From an uncultured Burkholderiaceae bacterium (GTDB lineage Bacteria > Pseudomonadota > Gammaproteobacteria > Burkholderiales > Burkholderiaceae), in the NCBI GenBank assembly GCA_937871985.1, contig CALMPB010000254.1, forward strand, positions 1-15,748: a DNA stretch of 15,748 bases. The letters run 5' to 3'. Shown here in pieces: positions 8,727 to 14,221 of this stretch (its first letter is position 1; every line of letters begins with the position of its first letter). The position numbers and the translations under genes are program-made. The notes under the pieces are model-generated. The model ran no database searches, was not told the DNA's origin, and saw nothing but the letters and a program-made list of their open reading frames with translations.

Positions 8727-8835
8727 TCACTTGCCCGGCCATTGTGGATGACGACGGTCGATCACATAGGGGTGTTCGCCGTGGCTGTGGACCGCCAGAT
8801 GCGGATCATCAGCAGGAAGATTGCCATGTTCACCC
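8727..8835 (-). pseudogene. 3' remnant of a His-rich gene cut by the IS
   Basis: On the minus strand, from the IS boundary to a TGA at 8729-8727, one frame reads GEHGNLPADDPHLAVHSHGE and then HPYVIDRRHPQWPGK. It looks like a protein C-terminus and is rich in His, in keeping with a metal-related product. It ends 41 bp before the start of the His-rich czcI-position gene on the same strand, as if it had been the preceding gene of the operon. The frame continues into the IS to an ATG at 8897 (56 codons in all), but that part is transposon sequence. I do not recognise the family. No other copy lies in the window. Confidence 0.45.
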
Positions 8836-8848
8836 ACATTCTCCAAGT
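8836..8848 (+). repeat. Left terminal inverted repeat of the IS (proposed)
   Basis: ACATTCTCCAAGT, matching the inverted right end at 12 of 13 positions. It lies 78 bp before the transposase start. The match was found by eye, and the outermost five bases may be flanking DNA. Confidence 0.5.
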
Positions 8849-8926
8849 AAGTCGCTGATTTCGCTGTCGTAATCGTGATATTTCGCATATAAATCATGGC
8901 GTTGACGGCTGCGAGGGGCGCGTTTC

Positions 8927-10282
8927 ATGGATCACCTGGAGGGTGCGGGCTTGGCGCGGGGAGATCGGGTTGATTTCGACCGCCGTGTGCGTCTGGAGTT
9001 CCGTGGTGCGCAGATCAGTTCAGACGGTGGCCTGCTGGTGATGCGCGAGCTTGATGACGTGCTCGGCCTGTCCAATCTGGCGTCGGAGGCGCTGCGAGAC
9101 AGCCGCACCGGGAAGAACACGCTCCATCGGCTTGACGGATTGTTCCGGCAATCGGTGTTCGGACGACTGGCCGGATACGAGGATGTGAACGATGCCGACC
9201 GCTTGGCCCTCGATCCCGTGATGCGTCAGGTCGTTGGCGGCAGGGCCGTCGAGGCGCAAGCTGCTTCGGCATCGCAGATGGGACGGTTCGAGACCGAGAC
9301 GCTGGCTCTGGCCGCGAACCGGGCGGCGCTGGCCGATCTGAACGGCCAATGGATCGACCGGTTTCATGACCGCAACGGGTTGAAATACATCGTGCTGGAC
9401 ATGGACAGCTCGGTCAGCCCCACCCACGGCGATCAGGAAGGTGCTGCCTGGAACGGGCATTTCGACTGCACCTGCTATCACCCCATCTTCTTGTTCAACC
9501 AGTTTGGCATGCTGGAGCGCTGCGCCCTGCGTAACGGCAATGTCCACAGCGCCGATGGCTGGCGGGATGTCCTTGATCCCGTCATTGCCCGATATGCTGG
9601 CCGCGACCTTGGTGGACGCTTCTTCCGGGCCGACGCTGCCTACGCGATCCCCGCGATCTATATGCGGCTGGAAGAAGCCAGGTTCTTCTACGCCATCCGT
9701 CTGCCCGCCAACGCCGTCTTGCGCGAGAAGATCGCGCATCGGCTGACACGGCCCGTGGGACGGCCTTCGCTGACCAAGGTCAAACGGTTCTTCGAGGACT
9801 TCGAGTATCAGGCGGCGTCCTGGGACAAGCCGCGCCGCGTCATCGCCAAGATCGAATGGCATCCGGGCGAGCTGTTCCCCAAAGTCGGCTTCATCGTCAC
9901 CAACCTGCCGATGGAGCCAGACTGGGTGGTGAGGTTCTACAACCAGCGCGGCACCGCAGAGCAGCACATCAAGGAAGGCAAATATGCCTTTCGCTGGACG
10001 CGGCTGTCATGCCGGAAGTTCCGGCACAACGAGGTGCGGCTGCAACTGCACGCGCTGGCCTACAACCTGGCAACCTTCCTGCGCTGCATCGAGTTGCCCG
10101 AGACGATGGCCGACTGGTCGTTGACCAGCCTGCAACTGAAGCTGATCAAGATCGGGGCACGTGTCGTCCGCCATGCCCGCGCCATCACCTTCCAGCTGGC
10201 CGAGGTGGCCGTCACCGGTCCGATGGTGCGGGCCGTCCTTGCCGCCATCCGCCGTCTTCGAACGCCTCCGTCATGCGCATGA
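8927..10282 (+). CDS. IS1380-family DDE transposase
   Basis: A 451-aa transposase of full family length that catalyses cut-and-paste movement of its IS. The family start is clear: RLEFRGAQISSDGGLLVMRELDD near residues 22-44, then TLHRLDGLFRQSVFGRLAGYEDVNDADRL. The catalytic acids are visible as D158/D160 in VLDMDSSVSPTHGDQ, D236 in FFRADAAYA and E345 in RGTAEQHIKEGKYA. The frame has no internal stop, so the element may be active. The long minus-strand frame opposite it (9020-9967) is a shadow. Only about 80 bp precede the ATG inside the element. Confidence 0.95.
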   Translation: MDHLEGAGLARGDRVDFDRRVRLEFRGAQISSDGGLLVMRELDDVLGLSNLASEALRDSRTGKNTLHRLDGLFRQSVFGRLAGYEDVNDADRLALDPVMRQVVGGRAVEAQAASASQMGRFETETLALAANRAALADLNGQWIDRFHDRNGLKYIVLDMDSSVSPTHGDQEGAAWNGHFDCTCYHPIFLFNQFGMLERCALRNGNVHSADGWRDVLDPVIARYAGRDLGGRFFRADAAYAIPAIYMRLEEARFFYAIRLPANAVLREKIAHRLTRPVGRPSLTKVKRFFEDFEYQAASWDKPRRVIAKIEWHPGELFPKVGFIVTNLPMEPDWVVRFYNQRGTAEQHIKEGKYAFRWTRLSCRKFRHNEVRLQLHALAYNLATFLRCIELPETMADWSLTSLQLKLIKIGARVVRHARAITFQLAEVAVTGPMVRAVLAAIRRLRTPPSCA

Positions 10283-10487
10283 CCACGATCCATGCCCAAG
10301 CTGAACGAAAGCGGCAGGACAGGTCCGTCTGCCGCGCGGAAAAGCGGCTCTGCCGGGCCAGAATGCTGCGGGTTCGAGGCTTGATCCACCCGACTTCGGC
10401 CGTTTGCGCGACGACAGACACCGCTCGGGGCGAGAAACGCTTGCCCAGCGAGCAAAATCAGGCGATCTTGAAGTCAAGCGGCAGGCC

Positions 10488-10500
10488 ACTTGGGGAATGT
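10488..10500 (-). repeat. Right terminal inverted repeat of the IS (proposed)
   Basis: ACTTGGGGAATGT on the plus strand, the inverted counterpart of the left end. It stops 20 bp before the fabI start codon, leaving only the fabI ribosome binding site outside the element. Weak promoter-like sequence sits inside the end (TTGAAG at 10468-10473), without a convincing -10 box. Confidence 0.5.
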
Positions 10501-10506
10501 CGGATG

Positions 10507-10511
10507 AAGGG
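10507..10511 (+). promoter_or_regulatory. Ribosome binding site deciding the fabI start
   Basis: AAGGG lies 9 nt before GTG 10521, a good Shine-Dalgarno position. It supports the GTG start over the in-frame ATG at 10533 and over the much longer frame that opens inside the IS at 10404. Confidence 0.6.
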
Positions 10512-10520
10512 CGTGACGGC

Positions 10521-11324
10521 GTGAACGGATTGATGGCGGGCAAGCGCGGGCTGATCATGGGCCTGGCCAACGACAAGTCGCTGGCCTGGGGGATCGCCAG
10601 GCAGCTGAGCGAGGCGGGCGCGGAGCTGGCCTTTTCCTATCAGGGGGCGGCGATGGAAAAGCGCGTCCGCCCGCTGGCCGAGCAGCTGGGCGTCGCCCGC
10701 CTGTTCGACTGCGACGTGTCGGACATGGACGCACTCGACGCGACCTTCGCCGAGCTGGCGAAGGAATGGCCGACGATCGACTTCGTCGTCCACGCCATCG
10801 TCTTTTCCGACAAGTCGCAGCTGCGCGGCAAGTTCTACGACACCACGCTCGACAATTTCCTGATGACGATGAACATCTCGGCCTATTCGCTGGTCGCGGT
10901 GGCGCAGCGCGCGCAGGCGATGATGCCCGACGGCGGCGCGATCCTGACGCTGACCTATTACGGCGCGGAAAAGGTCATCCCCCACTATAACGTCATGGGC
11001 GTGGCGAAGGCCGCGCTGGAGACGTGCGTGAAGTATCTCGCCGTCGATCTCGGCCCGCGCAACATCCGCGTCAACGCCATCTCCGCCGGTCCGATCCAGA
11101 CGCTGGCGGCGCGCGGCATCGGCGACTTCAACTACATCCTCAAGTGGAACGAGCTGAACGCCCCGCTGCGCCGCACCGTCACGATCGAGGATGTCGGCGG
11201 CGCGGGCCTGTACATGCTGTCGGACCTCGCCAGCGGCGTCACCGGCGAAATCCACCATGTCGACGCCGGCTACAACGTCATCGGGATGAAGGCGGAGGAC
11301 GCGCCCGACATCGCGCTCGCCTGA
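10521..11324 (+). CDS. fabI: Enoyl-[acyl-carrier-protein] reductase FabI with Val at the Gly93 position
   Basis: A 267-aa cytoplasmic NADH-dependent enoyl-ACP reductase, the last step of each round of fatty-acid elongation and the target of triclosan. The Rossmann cofactor motif is GLANDKSLAWGIA (residues 14-26). The catalytic set Y146, Y156, M159 and K163 is intact in YYGAEKVIPHYNVMGVAK, and VNAISAGPIQTLAARGIGDF follows. The oddity is HAIVFSDK (residues 91-98): the family has HAIGF or HSIGF, and V94 (codon GTC, 10800-10802) falls on E. coli Gly93, where G93V gives triclosan resistance. The start is GTG, supported by AAGGG. An IS ends 20 bp upstream, so the native promoter is probably lost or moved. 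A GNAT gene follows 22 bp downstream. The enzyme should be active; altered drug binding is inferred. Confidence 0.96.
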   Translation: MNGLMAGKRGLIMGLANDKSLAWGIARQLSEAGAELAFSYQGAAMEKRVRPLAEQLGVARLFDCDVSDMDALDATFAELAKEWPTIDFVVHAIVFSDKSQLRGKFYDTTLDNFLMTMNISAYSLVAVAQRAQAMMPDGGAILTLTYYGAEKVIPHYNVMGVAKAALETCVKYLAVDLGPRNIRVNAISAGPIQTLAARGIGDFNYILKWNELNAPLRRTVTIEDVGGAGLYMLSDLASGVTGEIHHVDAGYNVIGMKAEDAPDIALA

Positions 11325-11346
11325 CGCCACGCCTGACGCCGCGCGC

Positions 11347-11871
11347 ATGACCATCGCCATCCACCCCGCCGGCGCGGCGCATGTCGCCGCGATCGACGCG
11401 CTGCTGCGCGCCGGCTTCCCGCGCGCGGACGAGGCCGATCTGGTCCGCCGGCTGTGCGTCGAGCGCGACATGGTGCTGATGCTGGTCGCGGTGGACGAGG
11501 ATGACGGCACGCTCGCCGGCGCGGTCGCGTTCAGCCGGATGGCGGTGGACGCCGGCGGCAAGTCGATCCCCGCCGTCGCGCTCGCCCCCGTCGCGGTCGC
11601 TCCGGCCTACCGGCAACAGGGCGTGGCGGAGGCGCTGGTCCAGGCCGGACTGGAACAGCTGGAGCGCGCCGGCATCGTCCTGTGCTTCGTGCTGGGCGAA
11701 CCGGCGTTCTACGAACGGTTCGGCTTCCACGCCGATTACGCCCGCAACTTCGCCTCCCCCTATGCCGGCGACTATCTGATGGCGCTGCCGCTGCAGGGCG
11801 GACTGATGCCCTGCGGCACCCGCGGCGAGGCCCGCCACGCCCCCGCCTTCGCTGCGCTGTCGGCGGAATAG
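11347..11871 (+). CDS. GNAT-family N-acetyltransferase (YhbS-like)
   Basis: A 174-aa cytoplasmic acetyl-CoA-dependent acyltransferase. The N-terminal part (MTIAIHPAGAAHVAAIDALLRAGFPRADEADLVRRL) matches the start of YhbS-like GNAT proteins. The acetyl-CoA binding motif A reads LAPVAVAPAYRQQGVAEALV (about residues 78-97), with the Q/R-x-x-G-x-A pyrophosphate loop. Motif B contains GEPAFYERFGFHADY. The substrate cannot be told from sequence. It starts 22 bp after fabI on the same strand and shares its very high third-position GC, so the two probably form an operon of chromosomal origin. Confidence 0.88.
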   Translation: MTIAIHPAGAAHVAAIDALLRAGFPRADEADLVRRLCVERDMVLMLVAVDEDDGTLAGAVAFSRMAVDAGGKSIPAVALAPVAVAPAYRQQGVAEALVQAGLEQLERAGIVLCFVLGEPAFYERFGFHADYARNFASPYAGDYLMALPLQGGLMPCGTRGEARHAPAFAALSAE

Positions 11872-11906
11872 CCGCCGCGGACCAGGGCTGAACCCCGCCG
11901 CCCCAT

Positions 11907-11993
11907 CCGTCATCCCAGCGAAAGCTGGGATCTCCCGCCGACAACACGGGACAGCCGCCGCGAAAGGCCCCAGCCTACGCTGGGGCGACGTCA
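11907..11993. repeat. REPIN 1: inverted pair of REP-type palindromes
   Basis: Two REP-like units face each other. The first starts CCGTCATCCCAGC and has a perfect 8-bp stem, ATCCCAGC (11912-11919) with GCTGGGAT (11924-11931). The second has stem GCCCCAGC (11967-11974) with GCTGGGGC (11979-11986) and ends CGACGTCAT, the reverse complement of a CGTC-type head. Such doublets (REPINs) are extragenic repeats spread by RAYT-type transposases and can act as terminators or mRNA stabilisers downstream of genes, here just after the GNAT gene. No RAYT gene is in the window. Confidence 0.75.
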
Positions 11994-12067
11994 TGCCTTA
12001 AGGACGGCCCCCACCTACCCACCAGACGTCATCCCAACGACCGCCAGAACCTTCGCAAAATCCACTT

Positions 12068-12164
12068 CCGTCATGCCGGACTTGTTCCGGCATCCATGTC
12101 TCCGCATACAGGCAAGCCGTTGCTTTTGCGGCACCATGGACCCCGGCCTTCGCCGGGGTGACGG
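12068..12164. repeat. REPIN 2: second inverted pair of REP-type palindromes
   Basis: The same arrangement as REPIN 1 with different stems. Unit one starts CCGTCATGCC with stem ATGCCGGA (12073-12080) and TCCGGCAT (12086-12093). Unit two has stem ACCCCGGC (12140-12147) with GCCGGGGT (12152-12159) and ends GTGACGG, the inverse of the CCGTCA head. CATCCATG after the first unit pairs approximately with CCATGG before the second, so the whole doublet can fold into one long hairpin. Confidence 0.75.
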
Positions 12165-12211
12165 ACGAAAGAGGCAAGGTAACTGCCTTCCGCCAAAGTG
12201 TCGCGAACGCC

Positions 12212-12261
12212 GGGATTTCCCCGCCGACATCACAAAACAGCCGCCGCCACGGACCCCAGCC
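12212..12261. repeat. Decayed direct copy of the REPIN 1 core
   Basis: Aligned by eye, this stretch resembles 11927-11975 in the same direction. GGGATTTCCCCGCCGACATC matches GGGATCTCCCGCCGACAAC, and CAGCCGCCGC and CCCCAGCC are shared at the same spacing. The outer palindrome arms have drifted. It suggests an older duplication of the repeat. Confidence 0.5.
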
Positions 12262-12292
12262 GGCGAGGCCACCCGGCGCGGGCGCCCCACCC

Positions 12293-12585
12293 TCACGCCG
12301 GCTTCTTCTCCTCGTAATACAGCGGCCCCAGCGCATCGATCACCCCGGTCGCGTCCAGTGCGCGCGTCGGGTCAGCGCCCTTGTCGACCGCGCGGATCGT
12401 CAGTTCGGTCTTGTACCCGGTCGGCGTGCTGCTGATCTCGCGGCCATATTGGGTCTGCACCAGCCGGCGCATGTAATCCTTGCGCTTGACGATCACGAAC
12501 GCCGGCTTGCCCGCGTCCTTGGCCACTTCCGCCGCCCGCAGCAGCGTCATTTCCTGCACCAGCGTCTGCGACGGGGTATTGCCGG
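12293..12585 (-). pseudogene. 5'-truncated gene resembling CC0125/CC1285-type lipoproteins
   Basis: The C-terminal part of a protein whose beginning is missing. The readable frame runs GNTPSQTLVQEMTLLRAAEV, then AKDAGKPAFVIVKRKDYMRR, and ends GPLYYEEKKPA; going upstream it meets a TGA about three codons before GNTP. The pattern GN-(S/T)-x(5)-(T/V)-x-(E/D)-x(3)-LLRAAEV-x(6-8)-F resembles the conserved core of the CC0125/CC1285 lipoprotein family (function unknown), where it is preceded by a lipobox and a strand segment; both are absent here. A GTG at 12559 could start an 88-aa product but would give only half the domain. The loss coincides with the 3' end of the MFS gene, so the two meet at a recombination junction near 12585. 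Confidence 0.6.
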
Positions 12586-13809
12586 TTCATGCGCGATCAC
12601 GTCGGGGTCATTCGCTGGCCATAGTCGGATGGCAGCAAGGGTGCCGAGTGCGGCGAGAATTGCCATCGCGCCGAACGCCGCTTCCATTCCGACGCGAGCG
12701 CCGAGCTGGCCGACGAGCGGGTAGCAGACCAGCCAGCACACGTGGCTGAGCGCGAACTGCGCCGCGAACACGGCGGGGCGATCCTCGGTCTGCGCCGACC
12801 GCTTCAGCAGACGGCCAGATGGGGTGACGTTAGAGGAATAGGCGGCCCCCATAATCAGCCAACCGACAAGCAGCACGTGCCAGTAGCTCGCTCCCGGCGG
12901 CATCGTGGCCGTGATCGCGGCAAGCGCGCCGAGCGTGATCGTCAGGATGGTCGCACCGACCAACATCACAGTCCGATCGGCGACGCGATCGAGGATGCGC
13001 GGAAGGGTGAGGGCGGCGATGATAGATCCGCCGCCGAACGCGGCAAGCGTCAGCGCCACATCGCGCTGTGTCAGCCCCATGCCGCGCACAATGACGACGG
13101 TGTTGACGATCACCATCGCGCTCGCTGCGGCGGCGGTGAGGGTCAGCGCCAGCAGCCCGCGCAAGCGCGGCGTCTTGAGGTAGATGCGGGTGCCGCGCGT
13201 CGTCTTGTCGTAGATGCCACCCTCACTCTCCACGGGGGCGGGCCGGGGTAGCACGGTCGAGACGACGAGCAGGGCGGAGGCGACGAATCCGATCGCGGTG
13301 CCCGAGAACAGCCAATGATAGCTCATCACGGTTAGCAGTCCGGCCGCAAGGATCGGGCTTGTCAGGCTCTCCATGTCGTAGGCGAGGCGGGAGAGGGACA
13401 GCGCCCTGGTATAGTCGCGCTCCTCGGGAAGAACGTCTGGAATCGTCGCCTGAAAGGTTGGCGTAAACGCAGCCGAAGCTGATTGCAGGACGAAGATCAG
13501 GATATAGACCTGCCAGACCTGGTTCACGAACGGCAGGCAGATGGCGACCCCGGCGCGGATCGCGTCCATTCCGACCAGCAAGGCGCGGCGCGGTACGCGG
13601 TTAGCGAACGCGCCGGCGATCGGCGCGACGCCAATATAGGCGACCATCTTGATCGCAAGCGCGGTTCCCAGCACCGCCCCTGCGCTGCCACCGGCTATGT
13701 CGTAGGCAAGCAGGCCAAGCGCGACCGTCGCCAAGCCGGTCCCGACCAGCGCGATGATCTGCGCGAGGAACAAGTGCCGATAGGTACGGTTGGCAAGAAC
13801 GCTGAGCAT
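12547..13809 (-). CDS. MFS efflux transporter, probably nickel/cobalt (NreB-like), with a replaced C-terminus
   Basis: A 420-aa, roughly 12-helix major-facilitator transporter of the inner membrane. The N-terminus MLSVLANRTYRHLFLAQIIALVGTGLATVALGLLAYDI is a typical first helix pair, and the loop 2-3 motif appears as GAFANRVPRRALLVGMD. The middle loop (about 185-215) separates the two halves, and RILDRVADRTVMLVGA repeats the motif in the second half. It is divergent from a CsoR/RcnR-type metal repressor with shared operators, which points to metal export as in NreB/NreA-type or DmeR-controlled systems; the metal is inferred. The last 13 codons (EPAIPRRRRWCRK) are read through the truncated lipoprotein-like gene in another frame, so the native C-terminus is lost. 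The helices before it look complete, so function may be kept. Confidence 0.85.
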   Translation of the reverse strand: MLSVLANRTYRHLFLAQIIALVGTGLATVALGLLAYDIAGGSAGAVLGTALAIKMVAYIGVAPIAGAFANRVPRRALLVGMDAIRAGVAICLPFVNQVWQVYILIFVLQSASAAFTPTFQATIPDVLPEERDYTRALSLSRLAYDMESLTSPILAAGLLTVMSYHWLFSGTAIGFVASALLVVSTVLPRPAPVESEGGIYDKTTRGTRIYLKTPRLRGLLALTLTAAAASAMVIVNTVVIVRGMGLTQRDVALTLAAFGGGSIIAALTLPRILDRVADRTVMLVGATILTITLGALAAITATMPPGASYWHVLLVGWLIMGAAYSSNVTPSGRLLKRSAQTEDRPAVFAAQFALSHVCWLVCYPLVGQLGARVGMEAAFGAMAILAALGTLAAIRLWPANDPDVIAHEPAIPRRRRWCRK

Positions 13810-13820
13810 GCTCGCGCTAT

Positions 13821-13836
13821 ATCCCCCCTGGGGGAT
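13821..13836. promoter_or_regulatory. Operator 1 of the metal repressor
   Basis: ATCCCCCCTGGGGGAT, a 16-bp inverted repeat with G/C tracts flanked by AT, as expected for DUF156 (CsoR/RcnR/DmeR) repressors, which read G/C-tract DNA. It lies 11 bp before the MFS start codon and would cover the MFS transcription start. Its C-tract, read on the minus strand as GGGGGG 13 nt from the ATG, is also the only purine-rich stretch near the MFS start. Confidence 0.75.
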
Positions 13837-13838
13837 TG

Positions 13839-13868
13839 AGTCTATCCCCCCAGGGGGATACTCGACAA
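13839..13868 (-). promoter_or_regulatory. Proposed MFS promoter
   Basis: Read on the minus strand: TTGTCG (13868-13863), an 18-bp spacer, then TAGACT (13844-13839). Operator 2 fills the spacer and operator 1 covers the expected start of transcription, a geometry that would let the repressor block polymerase. Assigned by eye. Confidence 0.4.
13844..13859. promoter_or_regulatory. Operator 2 of the metal repressor
   Basis: ATCCCCCCAGGGGGAT, identical to operator 1 except for the centre base (A for T), and centred 23 bp from it, about two helical turns. It lies in the spacer of the proposed MFS promoter and next to the -35 box proposed for the repressor gene, so it could serve both directions. 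Confidence 0.75.
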
Positions 13869-13897
13869 CTGCCCCTCACGCGCACTAGATAAGGGGA
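13862..13897 (+). promoter_or_regulatory. Proposed promoter for a leaderless repressor mRNA
   Basis: TCGACA (13862-13867), an 18-bp spacer, then TAGATA (13886-13891) would place the transcription start at about 13897, the A of the repressor ATG. That would explain why AAGGGG (13891-13896) touches the ATG with no spacing and so cannot work as a normal Shine-Dalgarno site. A competing reading is TTGAGT (13836-13841), 15 bp, GATACT (13857-13862), giving a leader of about 28 nt. Confidence 0.35.
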
Positions 13898-14166
13898 TGA
13901 CCCATCACGCTCACAACAGCCACCCGGCGATCGTCAAGCGGCTAAACCGCGCCGCTGGTCATCTGCGCAGTATCGTCGGCATGATCGAGGAGGAACGCCC
14001 CTGCGTCGACATTGCGCAACAGCTCCAAGCGGTCGAAAACGCCATCGCCAGCGCCAAGCGCGCGCTTATCAACGACCATATCGACCATTGCCTAGTCCAT
14101 GCCGAAGAGGGCGAGGGGACCAAGGCCGCGGTGGAGCAGTTCCGCGCGATCTCAAAATATTGGTGA
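13897..14166 (+). CDS. Metal-sensing repressor of the CsoR/RcnR (DUF156) family, DmeR-like
   Basis: An 89-aa all-helical repressor, the normal length for this family, which releases DNA on binding metal. Helix 1 reads HPAIVKRLNRAAGHLRSIVGMIEE, the family's RLxRAxGHLR pattern. The ligand positions are C36 (RPCVDIAQQL), H61, H64 and C65 (DHIDHC), the Cys-His-Cys layout of CsoR. The N-terminus adds H3, H4, H6 and H9, as in RcnR- and DmeR-type Ni/Co sensors. The overall sequence (SIVGMIEEERPCVDIAQQL, ISKYW end) looks closest to DmeR/NreA-type proteins. It is divergent from the MFS exporter and faces two matching operators. No in-frame start exists between the ATG and an upstream stop at 13837. 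Cu(I) sensing cannot be excluded because of the C-H-C set. Confidence 0.9.
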   Translation: MTHHAHNSHPAIVKRLNRAAGHLRSIVGMIEEERPCVDIAQQLQAVENAIASAKRALINDHIDHCLVHAEEGEGTKAAVEQFRAISKYW

Positions 14167-14201
14167 TGCGCCACTCGTCCGTGGGCGGGGAGTAGCGCGT
14201 G

Positions 14202-14221
14202 ATTGCCGGCTAACCGGCAAT
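14202..14221. terminator. Hairpin between convergent genes
   Basis: A perfect 8-bp stem, ATTGCCGG with CCGGCAAT, and a 4-nt loop. It lies 35 bp after the repressor stop and overlaps the stop codon (TAG, 14212-14210) of the convergent 65-aa gene. There is no T-run on either strand, so a bidirectional terminator is plausible but not proven. Confidence 0.35.

Larger units (their letters stand above)
8836..10500 (+). mobile_element. IS1380-family insertion sequence
   Basis: An insertion sequence with one transposase gene (8927-10282) and short imperfect terminal inverted repeats: ACATTCTCCAAGT at 8836-8848 and the reverse complement of ACATTCCCCAAGT at 10488-10500 (12 of 13 match). The resulting length of 1665 bp fits IS1380-family elements. 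The true tips could be at 8841/10495, since the five outer bases also pair. I find no matching target duplication next to either pair of tips (ACCC on the left and CGGA on the right for the outer tips), which suggests later recombination or that the tips are slightly misplaced. The left side cuts a gene remnant; the right side ends about 20 bp before fabI. Confidence 0.8.
11872..12292. other. 420-bp gene-free stretch filled with REP-type repeats
   Basis: Between the GNAT stop and the truncated lipoprotein-like gene I see no coding frame with family features. The stretch holds two inverted REP pairs and a decayed copy, listed separately. This is typical of extragenic chromosomal DNA in sphingomonads and unlike the surrounding mobile and metal-resistance DNA. 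Confidence 0.6.

Noticed and set aside
8821..8858. 36-codon plus-strand frame from ATG 8748 into the IS
   Set aside because: No ribosome site, crosses the IS boundary, and the opposite strand reads better as a gene tail.
9020..9967. 315-codon minus-strand frame
   Set aside because: Antisense shadow of the IS1380 transposase, which has clear catalytic motifs.
10404..10520. N-terminal extension of FabI starting inside the IS
   Set aside because: The extra 39 residues come mostly from IS end sequence, FabI proteins begin near MxGKRGLI, and AAGGG marks GTG 10521.
10458..11561. 367-codon minus-strand frame across fabI and GNAT
   Set aside because: Spans two well-recognised genes in antisense and has low-complexity Arg/Asp/His composition.
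11907..12261. CRISPR-like repeat array
   Set aside because: Repeats are palindromic, inverted to one another and irregularly spaced, which fits REPINs; there are no cas genes.
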